Assembly: GCA_902728285.1 (NCBI GenBank)
Contig: CACVBU010000490.1
Span: 519,501-583,500 of the forward strand
Reading direction: 5' to 3'
DNA from: Clytia hemisphaerica
Lineage: Eukaryota; Cnidaria; Hydrozoa; Leptothecata; Clytiidae
DNA: 64,000 bases
Below, piece after piece: positions 45,542 to 57,900 of this stretch (positions are counted from its first letter, which is position 1; each line of letters begins with the position of its first letter). Under the pieces are notes generated by a model. The model saw only the letters and a program-made list of their open reading frames with translations. It was not told the origin of the DNA and did not search any database. Made by a program: the position numbers and the translations under genes.

Positions 45542-47639
45542 CTCAGGCAAATTAAGGCCTGTCCAGATTTTTCAAATTTACCTTAATTTTTTATCACCGT
45601 TTCCACTTGTCATGCCCCTGTCATAGCATATCACTTCATACGTCGAAAGAAGCGTATTGGAGTGTAGATCACTGGAATAGCTGTACCATAATTAATTCTT
45701 TCACCCAAAAAAGATATCAGGCAAAAACCAAAAAATGCTGACGTCAGCAAAACTTGTTTTTTGAATAACTCCAGTTTGGCTTATGGTATAAACATGAAAT
45801 TTGGACAAAAGTTGCATATCATTAAGGTGGCCATCCACTGGAAATTGAAAAATCGACCTTTTAACTTTAAATGTTGATTACTCAATAACTAAAAATTATA
45901 TGGGCTTGAAACTTCCAGGTATTGTTATTTATGACCTAAAGTTAATATTAAAAAAAAAAATTAAAAAAAAAAATTGGAAGACGGGGGTTTGGTACGACTT
46001 TTCAGAAAAATCAAAATAATCTTGTGTCAACGTTTTAGAGAAAACTACAAATACTTGGTTAATGATTTTTGGTATGTAGAGGCACTTTAGGACAAAGAAT
46101 GGAATGAGCGAAAATTTTTTTTGAAAAATCCAAAATCCGGGGGTAAAAGCCAAGAAAACAGTTTTTTCAAAATATGAGATCTGGAATTAGTGAAATCTGA
46201 AAAATCCTTCGCTCATTCCACAGCCCTCATAGATGTGCAAATACCTTGAAAAAATCAGACCAATCGGACAACTACATCTTGAGATTTTTCCGCCACAGTG
46301 ATTGGGAACCCCCAGATTTGCGTTTTGAGAAATCGTGCTTTTAAAACATAAATTGTGGTTAAATGAAAAGATTATAGTTTTCAATAGGGATTTTTTTATG
46401 ATTTGAGCCTATAAGGGAGTTTTCTACATTATTTCAAAGGAAATAAGGATTTAAAACTATTTACTTTGAAAATTTTGGCCAATTTGAGTGACATTTTGAT
46501 TGTTTCCAGAAAACCGCAAAACTTTGAAAAAAGACCGCAAAACTCATTTTCACCACGAAAACCAACCCGAAATGTAAATAACAATGCCCACATTCATTGT
46601 AAGACTATTTTGGACTATTCCTATCAGCAGGGATTAAAAACTAAATCAATTAAGTTAAAATATTCATTCAAAAAGCTCTGGAACTGAAGACTCATTATCG
46701 TGTTACAGGGCACTTTCACTTTCACTTTCATGCCATATCGCTGAAAGCATAATGAAACCGCCAAAATCTAATCCCACACAGTTAAAAAAGTAATTTGAAG
46801 ATGATTGTGTTGTTTTCTAAGAGATTCCTGGCAATAAAACATTAAAATAGCACCCAAAAAAGAATAAACAAGCAAACAAAAGTTCTACATACCTTTGGCG
46901 CACTACACAACAACCGACCGTGCTCTTAATCAAAAGAAATCACAAGTTACATCATGATTAAATATTCCTTAGAGTTTTACAAACCTCCTTGTATAATAAG
47001 AGAACCATAAAACATCATTTACAGCAACAAATGTGGGTGAAACACTCAGCAAAAGTCAGTGAGCTTCATCCTCCAAAATTGTCCAAAAACCATCTTTAAA
47101 ATTGGAGGGCGGTCATTGTTTACAAAGTTTGACAACTGAATATGGGTACACCAAGCGACTTCAAACCTTCTAGAAATGTTTCTAGCGACTTGAAGACGAC
47201 CCGTAAAGATTTTCAAGCCGTTTGAGCAGCTAGAGAAGGTAGAATTGCTGTTTTACTAACGGGCGGGAAACAGGGCGTCCATGGGCGAAGCATTAAAAGC
47301 TTAAAGGTAGAGGTATTTTAAAACCTAAAATTTTCTGCTTATTCTTTACTTTTATGAATTGAAATTTTCAGAGGTTGTTCCAGAGGAGTTATACTTGACT
47401 TTAAGCCAAAAAAATAAAAAACCACCAAAAAAGTATCACTATTTTCAAACTCAGTGGATGGCCACCTTAATAGGAACATTTTTACATAATTTTTTTTCAA
47501 AATTTCTGACGTCAGCAGAAATCAGCAAAATACGAAATTTTGCAATAAAGTGCTGACGTCAGCAAAATTTCAAAAATTTTTTTTTCAAAATGGTCCTTTT
47601 AATGGTGTGCAACTTTGGACATGCCTTAATTTGCCTGAG
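45542..47639. mobile_element. Non-autonomous DNA transposon with terminal inverted repeats, 2.1 kb
   Basis: Left end CTCAGGCAAATTAAGGC then TGTCCA; right end TGGACATGCC then TTAATTTGCCTGAG, inverted. Inner parts also pair inverted: TGCTGACGTCAGCAAAA at about 45737 and 47552, and AAGGTGGCCATCCACTG at 45825 with CAGTGGATGGCCACCTT at 47451. There is no frame long enough for a transposase. The superfamily cannot be named from these ends; no clear target duplication. Confidence 0.75.
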
Positions 47640-49579
47640 ACCGGAGTCTTCGTGCCTGATGAAGTTTAAAGAGATATCATGTTGTTAGAGGTTGTCAATA
47701 CAATTTGCAGGCATCGTTATTAAAAGGAGATTTCAACCGCTCATTGAACAGCATGATTATGAAAATCAGAGGAAAGGTGGGAATATCCACAGGGCCGGCG
47801 AAATTGGGGGGGCCGGGGGGGCCATGGCCCCCCCACTTTTTTGCTAAGAAAAAAAAAATCAACCAACCATGGTGGCGCCTCCTTAGACACTTACTATTTG
47901 GCCCCTCCACTTTCAAAATTGATTCGCCGGCCCTGATCCAGGGGGTCAGGGAAATGGATAAGAGAGGATATCTAGAGGGTACAAGAGAAAATACCTGAAT
48001 ATATTCTAGGCCTAGATTCAGTCAAACATTCTTTACAAGGCCGTTAGATAACGACAATAAGATATATCTAAAATACATGTTTTTTTATAAACAAGTGTCT
48101 ACCCCTTTATCAGGCTCGTAATTATGCTTAGCATTCTATTGTTCTTAAACAATAGATCCATTGTTTAGGTACCAAAAACTGAGCCTACATATGCTTATAA
48201 ACGTTATGCTTATAAAAGAAAAAAATATGTAGTTCTTTGCAATGCTCTTTTAATTATGAGAACAGGAAATCTAATTTCCTTTAGCTTTAAGAATGATTAA
48301 TTCAACAACTAAGGATTTTTAATACAAAATGGGTTGTTAATATAAGAGGATTTGGCATCTTTGATGATGGAGCATTACAATGCATACCTTCGATAAAAGG
48401 AAGATAATTAAGCTTCTAAAATATAGGTGGAATAGGTGGAATAGGTATATTTTTAGTGTTTTAGATTGTATGAATTACTCAATGCTTTGCAATGCTGATG
48501 TATTTTGCACATAGAAAAAAATATCAGATCACTGCAAGAACCACAGTCAAAGTCTTGTATTTTTTTGTGGATGATAATAAAAAACTACTTTTGCAAAAGG
48601 TATGAGGAAATTTTTCACTTTGAGGTAACAATTCTTGACTTCTAGGCTAGAGACCAAGTAGTAGTTTTATAGCTAAAATATTTTATAGCTATAAGATGAG
48701 GAAGGAATATCACATGTTAAATAAGATGGAGATTTTAAGTCTATTATTTAACTTCTTGACGTCCCGCCGGCGAAATTTTGTGCTCTCAGGGACGATATTT
48801 ACGGCTGCCGGTAGTTTTGATTTAAGCATTGAAAAATCTTTAAAATGTGATATTTTAGCTTTTTGAAAGCGTCAACCTCAAAGAGTTAACGAGCCAGGAA
48901 ATGATTTTCAAAGCTAACTTTTGCTTATGGAAAACTAGTTTGACCCTTTCGGATTGCATTTATCAAAAATACTTTCAGCTTCATGTTAACTCCTTGACGT
49001 CCCACCAGCAAAATTTTGTGTTCTGAGAAACGATATTTTTGGCTGCTGCGGTTGTTTTGATTGATGAACAAATTCAGAAATCTGGAAGTCTGGACAAATA
49101 GAGCTTTGAAAGAGCTTTCCAACGGTACCAAACATTAAAGGGTTAGCTATCATTAAAGTCGAGATAACTCGATTCAAAGTGTAAGCCTCGAAAACTCTTT
49201 ATATTTTAGCTTTTTGAGAGCGTCAAGGAGTTAAACTCAAATATACAGTGGCTTCCTCAGTATATGAGGGTAAAAGCTGAGTGAAAACTTCCCTATTGTG
49301 ACATTATTCCTTTTTTTTATACAACAAGTATTATTCAAAAGCATCTATCACCCGGTTTAAGTGTGAAAAATTGCTCAACCAAGCTTCTGCTCATCCTCTA
49401 GCGAAAGAAAAATTCTTATAAATATAGGAAGTATATCTATAGAGGTCTGCAGTTCAGACTAGCGACCACCTCACTAAAAACCGGGACTTTTCATCCCATT
49501 GATTGCGTAGAAAAAACGCGGGTGACGTCTAGTATAGGCCATTTCCAGACCCGTTTATCTTATATATATTTCAGGTAAG
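47640..49579. other. Intergenic region before the VWA-protease gene
   Basis: No gene seen. GCCGGCGAAATTGGGGGGGCC and its approximate inverse GGCCCCTCC..TTGATTCGCCGGCCC (47793-47933) form an inverted repeat of about 140 bases. Two related segments with TTAACTCCTTGACGTCCC..AAATTTTGTG (48740-48800 and 48985-49040) recur. The promoter of the next gene must lie here or farther left. Confidence 0.5.
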
Positions 49580-51784
49580 ATGAGTTACCAGGACACTATC
49601 ATTGGTGTTTTGCTCGATGTCTCTGGCTCCATGCGATGCAATATCAAAGGAAGACCAGAGGGTGACAAAGGATGGATTGGAGCAGTTTTCAAATGTCTGG
49701 ATAATTTATTGGATAATGATATTAAAGGCAATCACAAGATATTCGCTTTATGTGTTGGTGGGGCGGAAACAGGTGTTTTTGACCTTTTAAAAACATTGGA
49801 AAATGGTAGACAACAGGGAGAGCAGGGTTTCGAATCTATCAATTTGTCTCACGAGGAAGTGATTAGCTGGGCCTGTGTATTGTTGGAAACAAATGGTGCC
49901 ACCGAACTGCGCACTTGGGCTCCCATATGGAAACTGAAACGTGAAGTATCCCGCGAAGATGCAAGAGCCGTGCTTCGACTTTTAACAAATCTTTTAGAAA
50001 ACGGAGATGACAGCACGATGCGCAAAATTGTATTTGATATCTTACCGAGAGCTTGTCGAGTACACGTACCCATTGTGGCAGATATTGCGAGATTCAAAAA
50101 CAATCTTTTACAAATGGATGGTTCATTACAAGCTGATAATGAAGATATTGAGCGTGTCATAAGACAAATCAAAGATTTAGTGGTTTCAAAAATAATACTC
50201 GACGAAAGCATTACCGCTTACAGCATTTCAAGAGCTTCTTCTATCCTTCGAATGTCTACTGATAATAAAAAGGAGTTAACACAGCAAGATATTGAGGAAA
50301 TCTTATCCAAAGTAGAGCCCTATATTTATGGTGGCACCCCACTAAACGAAGCCTTAACCAAGTGCCACCGGTTTTTTTCATCGTCACAATTTCGCGGTCA
50401 TCGGAAAATGTTGTTTGTCCTCTCAGATGGAGCCCCTACCGATACCGCCACTCAAGCTCCGATAAAAGAAATGCACGATTCAGAAATCACTATCGTAAGC
50501 TGTTATATCACGCAAGATAACTTAAGGAATCCAAGACGACTATACGCAACTGAACAGCCAGAATGGAAAAGACAAGATGAGCCTTTTTCCACATCAGGAG
50601 GCCTTTTGGGGCTTTTTGGTAATGTTTTGAATCAACTATTACAGAGCAATGGAGCATCGTTCATGTTTAACTTGAGTTCTTCTGTTGAAACACAATCGAT
50701 TCCAAGAACTATTTTCGTCAAGAAGGGCTGGACAGTTGATGTCGAAAATAACCACGTCAAATTGTTTGCCCAGGTTAATCATCCTGATCTTGTTAACGAA
50801 GTCACAGAATTGGCAAAGAATATTTTGTTTTGCCAAGACGCTTTGTCTGATGTATTGACAACAATCGATCTCGACTTGTATATCAACCAAAAATTGAAAG
50901 GTTTTCAAGTCTCAAGACAAGTTGGCGGAGTCTGTTTTGCACATGCGACAGCAACCGTTATGCATTTGGCCACTCACAGAATTGTTGACAGATATCAGGG
51001 TCGTGTGCCTGCAGATTTCAACGTGTTCAATCGTGGCTGCGCATACCCAGATTTTCACAAGCTCAAAGAGAAAATGATCGATCAATTCGGTAGAACACCT
51101 GAAGGAAATCTTCATGATGACGGAGCTTACACAGATGAAGTATTGAAGAAGACGTGTCCAAAACTCCGTCTCCAAGTGAGAGAAGTCGACTTACAAGGTG
51201 CATTGGCTGCCGTCACAGCAAAACGACCTGTCGTCACAGACTTTGCACTAAACGCCCAACAATGGGACCAATTCTTCAGATTCTACCGAACCCAACCAAC
51301 AGGTATTTTACCAAAAGAATTGATTCAAAATGCCCACCAACCGAAAGCAGAGCTCGAAGGGCACGCAGTAGTACTGATTGGTTTCAATGGCAAATCACTT
51401 CAATTCATGAATTCATGGGGTACTGATTGGGGTGATAGTGGCTTTTTCCGTGTGTCTAATGATGGTGGCGTATTGCCTCTTCCTTATGTTAGGTTCTACG
51501 ATGTGTATTGGACCCTTAATGATTTGTACCAATGCGAAAAAGAAGCTTATCGAATAAAAGGAAGAGCTTTGGCTGAGTCTCATATCAACCGTTTAAAGAG
51601 CTTACAAGTTGCAACACATATGTGTCGTCTATGTCACAAATCTTCCAAAGTGATTGATTTCAAAGGGAATATGAAGGAGGTGACGTGTCCAAAGTGCTAC
51701 CGCAAATTCCCAATGAAAAACGCGGGACCAGATATCTTGTTGGCCGTTTATTTGGCTTTGCTACAAGTAAAAGAAAGCAAATGA
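49580..51784 (+). CDS. Intronless VWA domain - papain-like protease - zinc ribbon protein
   Basis: 734 residues in one exon. The N-terminal VWA domain begins IGVLLDVSGSM with a full MIDAS: D13, S15, S17, T253 (YGGTPLNEAL) and D283 (FVLSDGAPTD); residues about 90-245 form a helical insertion. Residues about 440-650 are a C1-type papain-like protease: SRQVGGVCFAHA (Gln447, Cys452), EGHAVVLIGF (His595) and FMNSWGTDWGDSGFFRV (Asn611), so the catalytic set looks intact. The C-terminus has a CxxC-x17-CxxC zinc ribbon (C682, C685, C703, C706). No signal peptide or membrane segment is seen, so the protein is probably intracellular. The text TTTCAG before the ATG looks like an acceptor, which suggests an untranslated first exon. 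AATAAA lies 8 bases after the stop. I know no named family with this order; function unknown. Confidence 0.9.
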   Translation: MSYQDTIIGVLLDVSGSMRCNIKGRPEGDKGWIGAVFKCLDNLLDNDIKGNHKIFALCVGGAETGVFDLLKTLENGRQQGEQGFESINLSHEEVISWACVLLETNGATELRTWAPIWKLKREVSREDARAVLRLLTNLLENGDDSTMRKIVFDILPRACRVHVPIVADIARFKNNLLQMDGSLQADNEDIERVIRQIKDLVVSKIILDESITAYSISRASSILRMSTDNKKELTQQDIEEILSKVEPYIYGGTPLNEALTKCHRFFSSSQFRGHRKMLFVLSDGAPTDTATQAPIKEMHDSEITIVSCYITQDNLRNPRRLYATEQPEWKRQDEPFSTSGGLLGLFGNVLNQLLQSNGASFMFNLSSSVETQSIPRTIFVKKGWTVDVENNHVKLFAQVNHPDLVNEVTELAKNILFCQDALSDVLTTIDLDLYINQKLKGFQVSRQVGGVCFAHATATVMHLATHRIVDRYQGRVPADFNVFNRGCAYPDFHKLKEKMIDQFGRTPEGNLHDDGAYTDEVLKKTCPKLRLQVREVDLQGALAAVTAKRPVVTDFALNAQQWDQFFRFYRTQPTGILPKELIQNAHQPKAELEGHAVVLIGFNGKSLQFMNSWGTDWGDSGFFRVSNDGGVLPLPYVRFYDVYWTLNDLYQCEKEAYRIKGRALAESHINRLKSLQVATHMCRLCHKSSKVIDFKGNMKEVTCPKCYRKFPMKNAGPDILLAVYLALLQVKESK

Positions 51785-51791
51785 AATGGAA

Positions 51792-51797
51792 AATAAA
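51792..51797 (+). promoter_or_regulatory. Polyadenylation signal of the VWA-protease gene
   Basis: AATAAA directly after the stop codon (TGA at 51782-51784), in a very short 3' untranslated region. No other gene is near on this strand. Confidence 0.6.
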
Positions 51798-54700
51798 ACT
51801 TTATCTTCATATTAACAGAAAAACTAGCAAGGGATTTGCTCGCGTATTATAACATTATACAGGACCAGCAACGTTAAATACTTAAAAATATTTTTTATTT
51901 CAATAGTCATTTTCATGATCATTCTTATGTATATTTAATTTTACACATTATTTCGACCTGTCTTGTTTTATATCCATGGCAATGGAACTGAGATTCCAGA
52001 TTTTCCCAACCCTTACACAAGGACTGATGCCAGGTTTCAAAAAGACTAAGAGTGAAACTATGCCCGTGCCTCTTATATGTCTCGTTAGAACACATCATCA
52101 TTTCTAGCTGATTGATTAACAAAGCCCTAATCAGAACACATCAAAATTTCTAGCTCAAATATACTCTTGAAACATCGGGAAAAAAGGTCGTCTCACCTGC
52201 TGCTTTCGTTCAAACCAATATTGTATCTAATCTACATTTATTTGTGCCTTTTCTACATGGATCCTTTTCAATTAGAAGTGTTAATTTTCTTAGAAATATT
52301 ACTTAGTTATATATCTCAGATATTTACTATAACTATTGTTTGGTACAATTTCTGACCTACCTAACTTATATTATACAAAAGCATCTCATCCTTTAGTCGC
52401 TATTTTAAAAGTAGTTCTTCACTTCAAGTCGTTGAATCAAAACAGCAAGCAGTAAAATCTCATACTATCATAACGAATAGTCCGTCAATATTAAGCTTGC
52501 CCTTTAGTCTTGCTTCATTTTTGCTTTGCTTCTTCAATTACCAGTTTTACTTATTAATTAATTAGCAACATTATTTTTATTTAATTATTCAATTTTAAAA
52601 GGGAATCTTAAATCTAGACACCAACGTATATGTTTAGTTCTTCAGCCATTCAGCTCCAATTATCCAAATTTAGTCATTATCGATAGCTTCTTATTGAATA
52701 TACATATCTACTCATATGCATTTAATATATAACTGCCAATCTCACATCTGGCCTACTGGTTATTTCTAATGGTTATTTTGCAAAATTCAAAGTTTCAAAG
52801 TTTCTTTTTTAATTTGTCATAATTGTCTTTTAAGTGCATTTTCATGCAATGTAGAGCTCAAATTTTCAAAATTGGTGTCACTAAACTTCAGCCCCCCCCC
52901 AATATGAAAATGCTTCCTACGGCACTGTACATGTTTATTTTTAATTTTATCTTTATTTCTAGCACATATATTATTATCTACTAACTTTTTGTAGGAACCA
53001 AATATTTTGGAGACAAGATAGTATCGATTAAAAAAAACAAAAAAACGACTGTATGTTGGTGCATTTTACCGAATAACCTTAAAACCTTTCTACCCTTCCA
53101 GTGTCGTTTGATTTCATGTCTACTTTGCTGTTGCCACTTATGAAGATTTTAAAACAGGGTAATTAAATGCATCTGAAATGTAGCTCGAATCTATATACTA
53201 ATAGCCTTACGATTTAAGATTTCCGTAAATCTTTTCCGGGGGATATGTTTTAGATTCACATCAACAATTTTAGCCTAATTTAAGTTTTTATGTATAATCT
53301 TTGCCTCCTGATTAATACCCATGACCAATATGAAATCTAACAATAGAGCGCTGAAAACTTACGCATCCCTCCATAATGAATTTTGATTAATCCTTAGTTT
53401 CTAAATTTACCATTTTATTAAAACTTTCAAGTGTCTCTGCGTTCTTCAGATTAAGAAAGATTATTTTCGAAAGTGGACTCGAATTACTTCATTTTCACTT
53501 TTCACATTACTCTCCGGTACCTAATAGCGGGGGGGGGGGGGGGTTGGAATAAGCAGGGGGGTTGGAAAAAATCTCAAAATCTAATAAGCGCGGGGGGGGG
53601 GGGGTTGGAATAAAAATGGTACACGAGAGTAAATATTAGGTACACGAGAGTAAACATTTTCAAAGCTAGCAACGTTGCCTAGAGAATCCTAATTTTATTT
53701 TGTAGCTATCTGTAAACAAATCATTTGTGGTGAAAAATATCACTGCATGGTCTTCTTTTTAACCTACCCCTTTTGAATACATACTTTCGTCTGCTGTCTT
53801 TAATCAAGGTAATGAATTAGTGTCTAGTCACGTCTATCCCCTCTTACGCCACCTGAAAGTCAAGAATTTCAAGGTCTCGCTGCCCTGGTCAATTTAGGCT
53901 CAAAAGATTTAACCCCCCCACTCCTAAAGAGAGTGAGGAGGGGTGCACACACACTATGAAAATTTTAGACTCTTTTCTTATCAATATGAGAACAAACAGA
54001 ATTTTTATAAATATATTTTTGTCAAGATATATTTCTTTCGCAAAGCTTCAATATCCACGATCCGGAAAATCTTTAAATAAAATCTCATATTGTGATAAAT
54101 TAAGACTATTTTTTACAAAAACACTAAACTAAAAAATTAAAAAATTATCTTTTGATTCGAGGTCTCAAAGCGGCATCCTATATTACGCCTGAAAATTTTC
54201 CTTATCACCAAAATCTGGATTACACATCACGCTAATACAATTTCACGCCACCATCAGGCGAGAGAAAAGCCCCAATCGAAAAAAGACATAAAGAGGAGGT
54301 TGCAAAAAAACCCCAAACAACCAAAGAAGTCTACTTAAATTATCATTTGAGACAAAATTATTTCACATTGCCGAATGTTATAAATCGAATTCAAAACAAT
54401 TAAATAAATTGAAAAAACTGCTATCTATATAAAAACATTCGTTTTAATATCCTTGCAGCCTTGATACCAAATCTAAAATTGAGAAAGATAAAACATCTAA
54501 ACTAAATTCAATTACAGTGCATGTCTATTTCGACAATCCAAATTACCCGGTACTAGGGTACTGGGTTTGATTAGAATTGAAAATTGGCAATTGAATTGCC
54601 CCTGAGGTAAAATTCTTCTTTTTTCGTGATTTTGGGTTCTTTCAGTTTTTTTGAGAATATTTTTTTTTTTGTTAATCTTCGAGGTGTGAAAAGTACCTGG

Positions 54701-54813
54701 TACAAATTTTGCCTGCGTTCTCCCGGAGACCAAATCACAGGAGTAAGTCATATGGAAAGTTTACAGTCATCATAAATTGTAATTAAGTCATACAGGGTTT
54801 TATACATTTTTAA
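51798..54813. other. AT-rich intergenic region
   Basis: No gene recognised on either strand. Two G-runs, each followed by TTGGAATAA, lie at 53529-53546 and 53592-53603. The remainder is AT-rich with no clear repeat structure. Further 3' exons of the minus-strand gene at 58663-60812 could lie here, but none could be supported. Confidence 0.5.
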
Positions 54814-54954
54814 AGACCTGGATGGGGGTAGTCTACACGATAGGCTGCCCCAGATCCTAACCTAACAACTCCAACCTATAAGAGTGCCTAAAGACCATAA
54901 GTAAGGCCTGAAAGCCTAGAGCTTCCAATTATGTAGACTACCCCCTCCAGGTCT
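54814..54954. repeat. Short MITE (AGACCTGGATGGGGGTAG ends)
   Basis: AGACCTGGATGGGGGTAGTC followed by TACA, and the inverse TGTAGACTACCCCCTCCAGG followed by TCT, enclose about 95 bases. The centre carries a further pair CTAGGCTTT-like (AGGCCTGAAAGCCTAGAG). Lies beside the 3' end of the LINE. Confidence 0.75.
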
Positions 54955-54984
54955 CTAATAAATATTAATGACATACGATTGGAA

Positions 54985-57900
54985 AAAATTCTATTTCTAT
55001 TTCTATATATTTATTTGCATAAATTCATTAGAATTACTTTCGCAAATATTTAACAAAATATTTTTTAGGAAAATGAAAAAATTTAAGTCTATTAAATTAA
55101 GTTTATTTAAAATGTACATATAATGGTTAAAATATTAAAATAGTAAATAATAAATAATTGATAAGTAAGTTTAAATAGTAAGTTAAAAATAGTATTTCCA
55201 GAAAAACTAACAGTAGTTAGGAATTTAACGAAGGTAGAAATTTGCAAAAGTTTGTCGCGAGGTAGATTATAGACATGACTGAAAATTAGACAGAAGCTTA
55301 AGTGTTTTGTCTTAAGTAATTGAAAAGTGTATATGATTATAATACTTATTTAATAGTCAAAGAGTTTCTAAATTCGTCCCTTTCATTTAAATTTACAATT
55401 CCATTGTCCAAGCTATTCCATAGCTTAATAGTGAAAGGAAAAAATGAGTTTTCATAAACTTTAAGTTTTGCATGGATCAAGTTATATCTTACATTAGAAG
55501 TCCTTTGTCTTTTTGGTAGTAAAGACTTCTCCATGTATTTAAAGCCATTTACGCAATCAAATAACATTTTCAAACAAGATAAGTCTCTTCGCGTTTCAAG
55601 AGAATCGAGATTCAATCGTTTAGCCATTGCTGTTGGGCTGTAATGGTATGCCCATTTGTTCTCAATCCATCTACAAGCTTTGCGCTGGACCATTTCGATC
55701 TTGCTAGATAACGTTGTGTTGTTATGAGGGCACCAGACAGGGCTAGCATATTCGAGAATTGGGCGGATGAATATTTTGTAGCATTCGAGTTTGGTCTCTT
55801 TAAGACATGATTGAAGGTTGCGTTGCAGGAAAAGTCTCACATTGGTAGCTTTAGAGACAATCGTGTTAACGTGGTCTTTCCAATTTAGCTTTTTGTTGAT
55901 GGTTACCCCTAAGTATTTGGCTTTGCTGACTGTTTCTAGTTTCTCATTGTGGATGAAGTAATCACGGACAGTAGGTTTTACTTTATTTGTTATTCGCAAA
56001 ACTTTACATTTCTTGGGATGGAATTCCATGGACCAATCGTCTTCCCATTTTTGTAACTTGTCAAGGTCGTTTTGGAGAATAGTGGTGTCGTTTAGGCTAC
56101 GAATGATACGGTGTAGGAGTGAGTCGTCAGCAAATAAAGCAAGTGTGGATTCGGTTGTGAGTGGCATATCATTAATATATATGAGAAAGAGTAATGGGCC
56201 CAATACAGATCCCTGTGATACTCCTGATTCAACTTTTGATTGTGGGGACGTAGATCCTCGGACAACAACACATTGGGTTCTGTTGGATAGAAAGTCAGTG
56301 ATCCACGATAATATTTCATTTCGAATGCCGTAGTGATGTAATTTGATGAGTAGCTTTCTGTGATTAACTTTATCGAAAGCCTTGCTAAAGTCTAGAAGGA
56401 CTGAGTCAATCTGTTCACTGTTGTTAAGGGCTTTTGCAAATTTATCAACCGTTGCTAGTAATTGTGTTTCGCATGAGCGTTGTTTGCGAAAACCGTGTTG
56501 AGCATCACTAAGTGTACCGTCTTTCTCCAGATGGGTCATGATATGGCTGAATAGGATGTGCTCCATGATCTTGCAGGAAATAGAAGTGAGGCTGACTGGT
56601 CGATAGTTTTCAGCAGTTGATCTGGGTTTGTTTCCTCCTTTGTGAATTGGAGTGACAATGCCTTTTTTCCAGTCTTCCGGTACTTTCCCTTGTTTAAGTG
56701 AGGCGGTGAATAGTTTAACATATGCATCTGTAATCTCTTCAGCACATTCTTTAAGAAATCGAGCAGGTATATTGTCAGGTCCGCATGCTTTACCGAAATC
56801 AATGTTTTTCAATAGTTTTTCAATTCCATTTCTTGTAAAGTTAATATTGGCAATGTCTGAACCTTTGGGACCGTTGATTGTTGGAGTTATACCATTGTCC
56901 TTGGAGAAAACACTGCAATAATGTTGATTGAGAAGTTGGGCGATTTCACCATCATCTGAATGGGTTTGTCCATTTTTGTCAATGAGTGGTGCAACTCCAG
57001 CAATATCATTTCGTTTAGATTTGATATATTTCTTTTTATTTCCTGTTACTGTCTCTTTAACAAAATTGTTTTTTGTGGTGTTACAGATCTTTCTATAGTG
57101 TTTTGCTGCTAGTTGAAATTTCACCCAGTCTTCATCTTTTCTTGTTCGCTTGTAAACTCTATACCGTCTGATTTTCTGTCGGTTAGCTCTTTTGCATATT
57201 TGATTGAACCAGGGTTGATCAAAGCGTTTTTTTGTTGTGGTTGTTGGAACATGGCGCTCTTGACATACTTTAACCATATTTTTTATACCGTTCCAGATTT
57301 CATTTACTGGGGTTTCGTCAGATGTTGTATTACAAAGGATTCTGCATTTATCTCTAACGTCGTTACGGAGTGCTGTAAAATCAGTTCTGTTCCAGCACAT
57401 CACTTTGCGTTGGATCGGTTTATGTCTCTGAGGGTGGCATATCATGTCTAAAAGTACGGCAGTGTCGTGGTCACTAAAACCTGGGACTGGTGAGCAATTT
57501 GACACAAAGCCTGGTCGGTTTGTGAGCATAAGGTCAAGTATTGCTTTCTTGCGTGTTGTAAAATTGACCATTTGATGAAGACCTGAAGTTTCAAAGACTT
57601 CAAGGTATTGTTCGTTTAGTTCTTTCGAATACTGATTGGAAGTGATACTGTTGGTGTTCCAATCTATATCTGGCAGGTTGAAGTCACCCCCTATCCAAAG
57701 ATGATGATTTTTGTATTTCTTACAGATGTCTGTTATTTCTTCTGCTAATTGTTTGTTTTGTTCTTTAGAGTTATACATTGAACGGTAACATGCTGAGACT
57801 ATGACAGGTTTCTGATGTGTTTGTATTTTAACAGTTACAATTTCAGGTACTTTGTTCGGTATTTGGTCAACTTTCATCCAATCTCTGTAGATGATTATGA

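Noticed and set aside
47655..47690. Second hammerhead-like CTGATGA
   Set aside because: CTGATGAAG is not followed by a pairing stem II, a GAAA box or a cleavage triplet; chance match.
49580..51784. Bacterial contamination as the source of the intronless VWA-protease gene
   Set aside because: Flanking sequence has the same AT-rich, MITE-containing character, a AATAAA signal follows the stop and an acceptor-like site precedes the ATG; transfer into the genome stays possible but contamination is unlikely.
54512..54751. 79-residue minus-strand frame, possible 3' exon of the unnamed gene
   Set aside because: Splice sites and phase do not fit the exon at 58663, and the sequence is Lys/Asn-rich AT-derived text.
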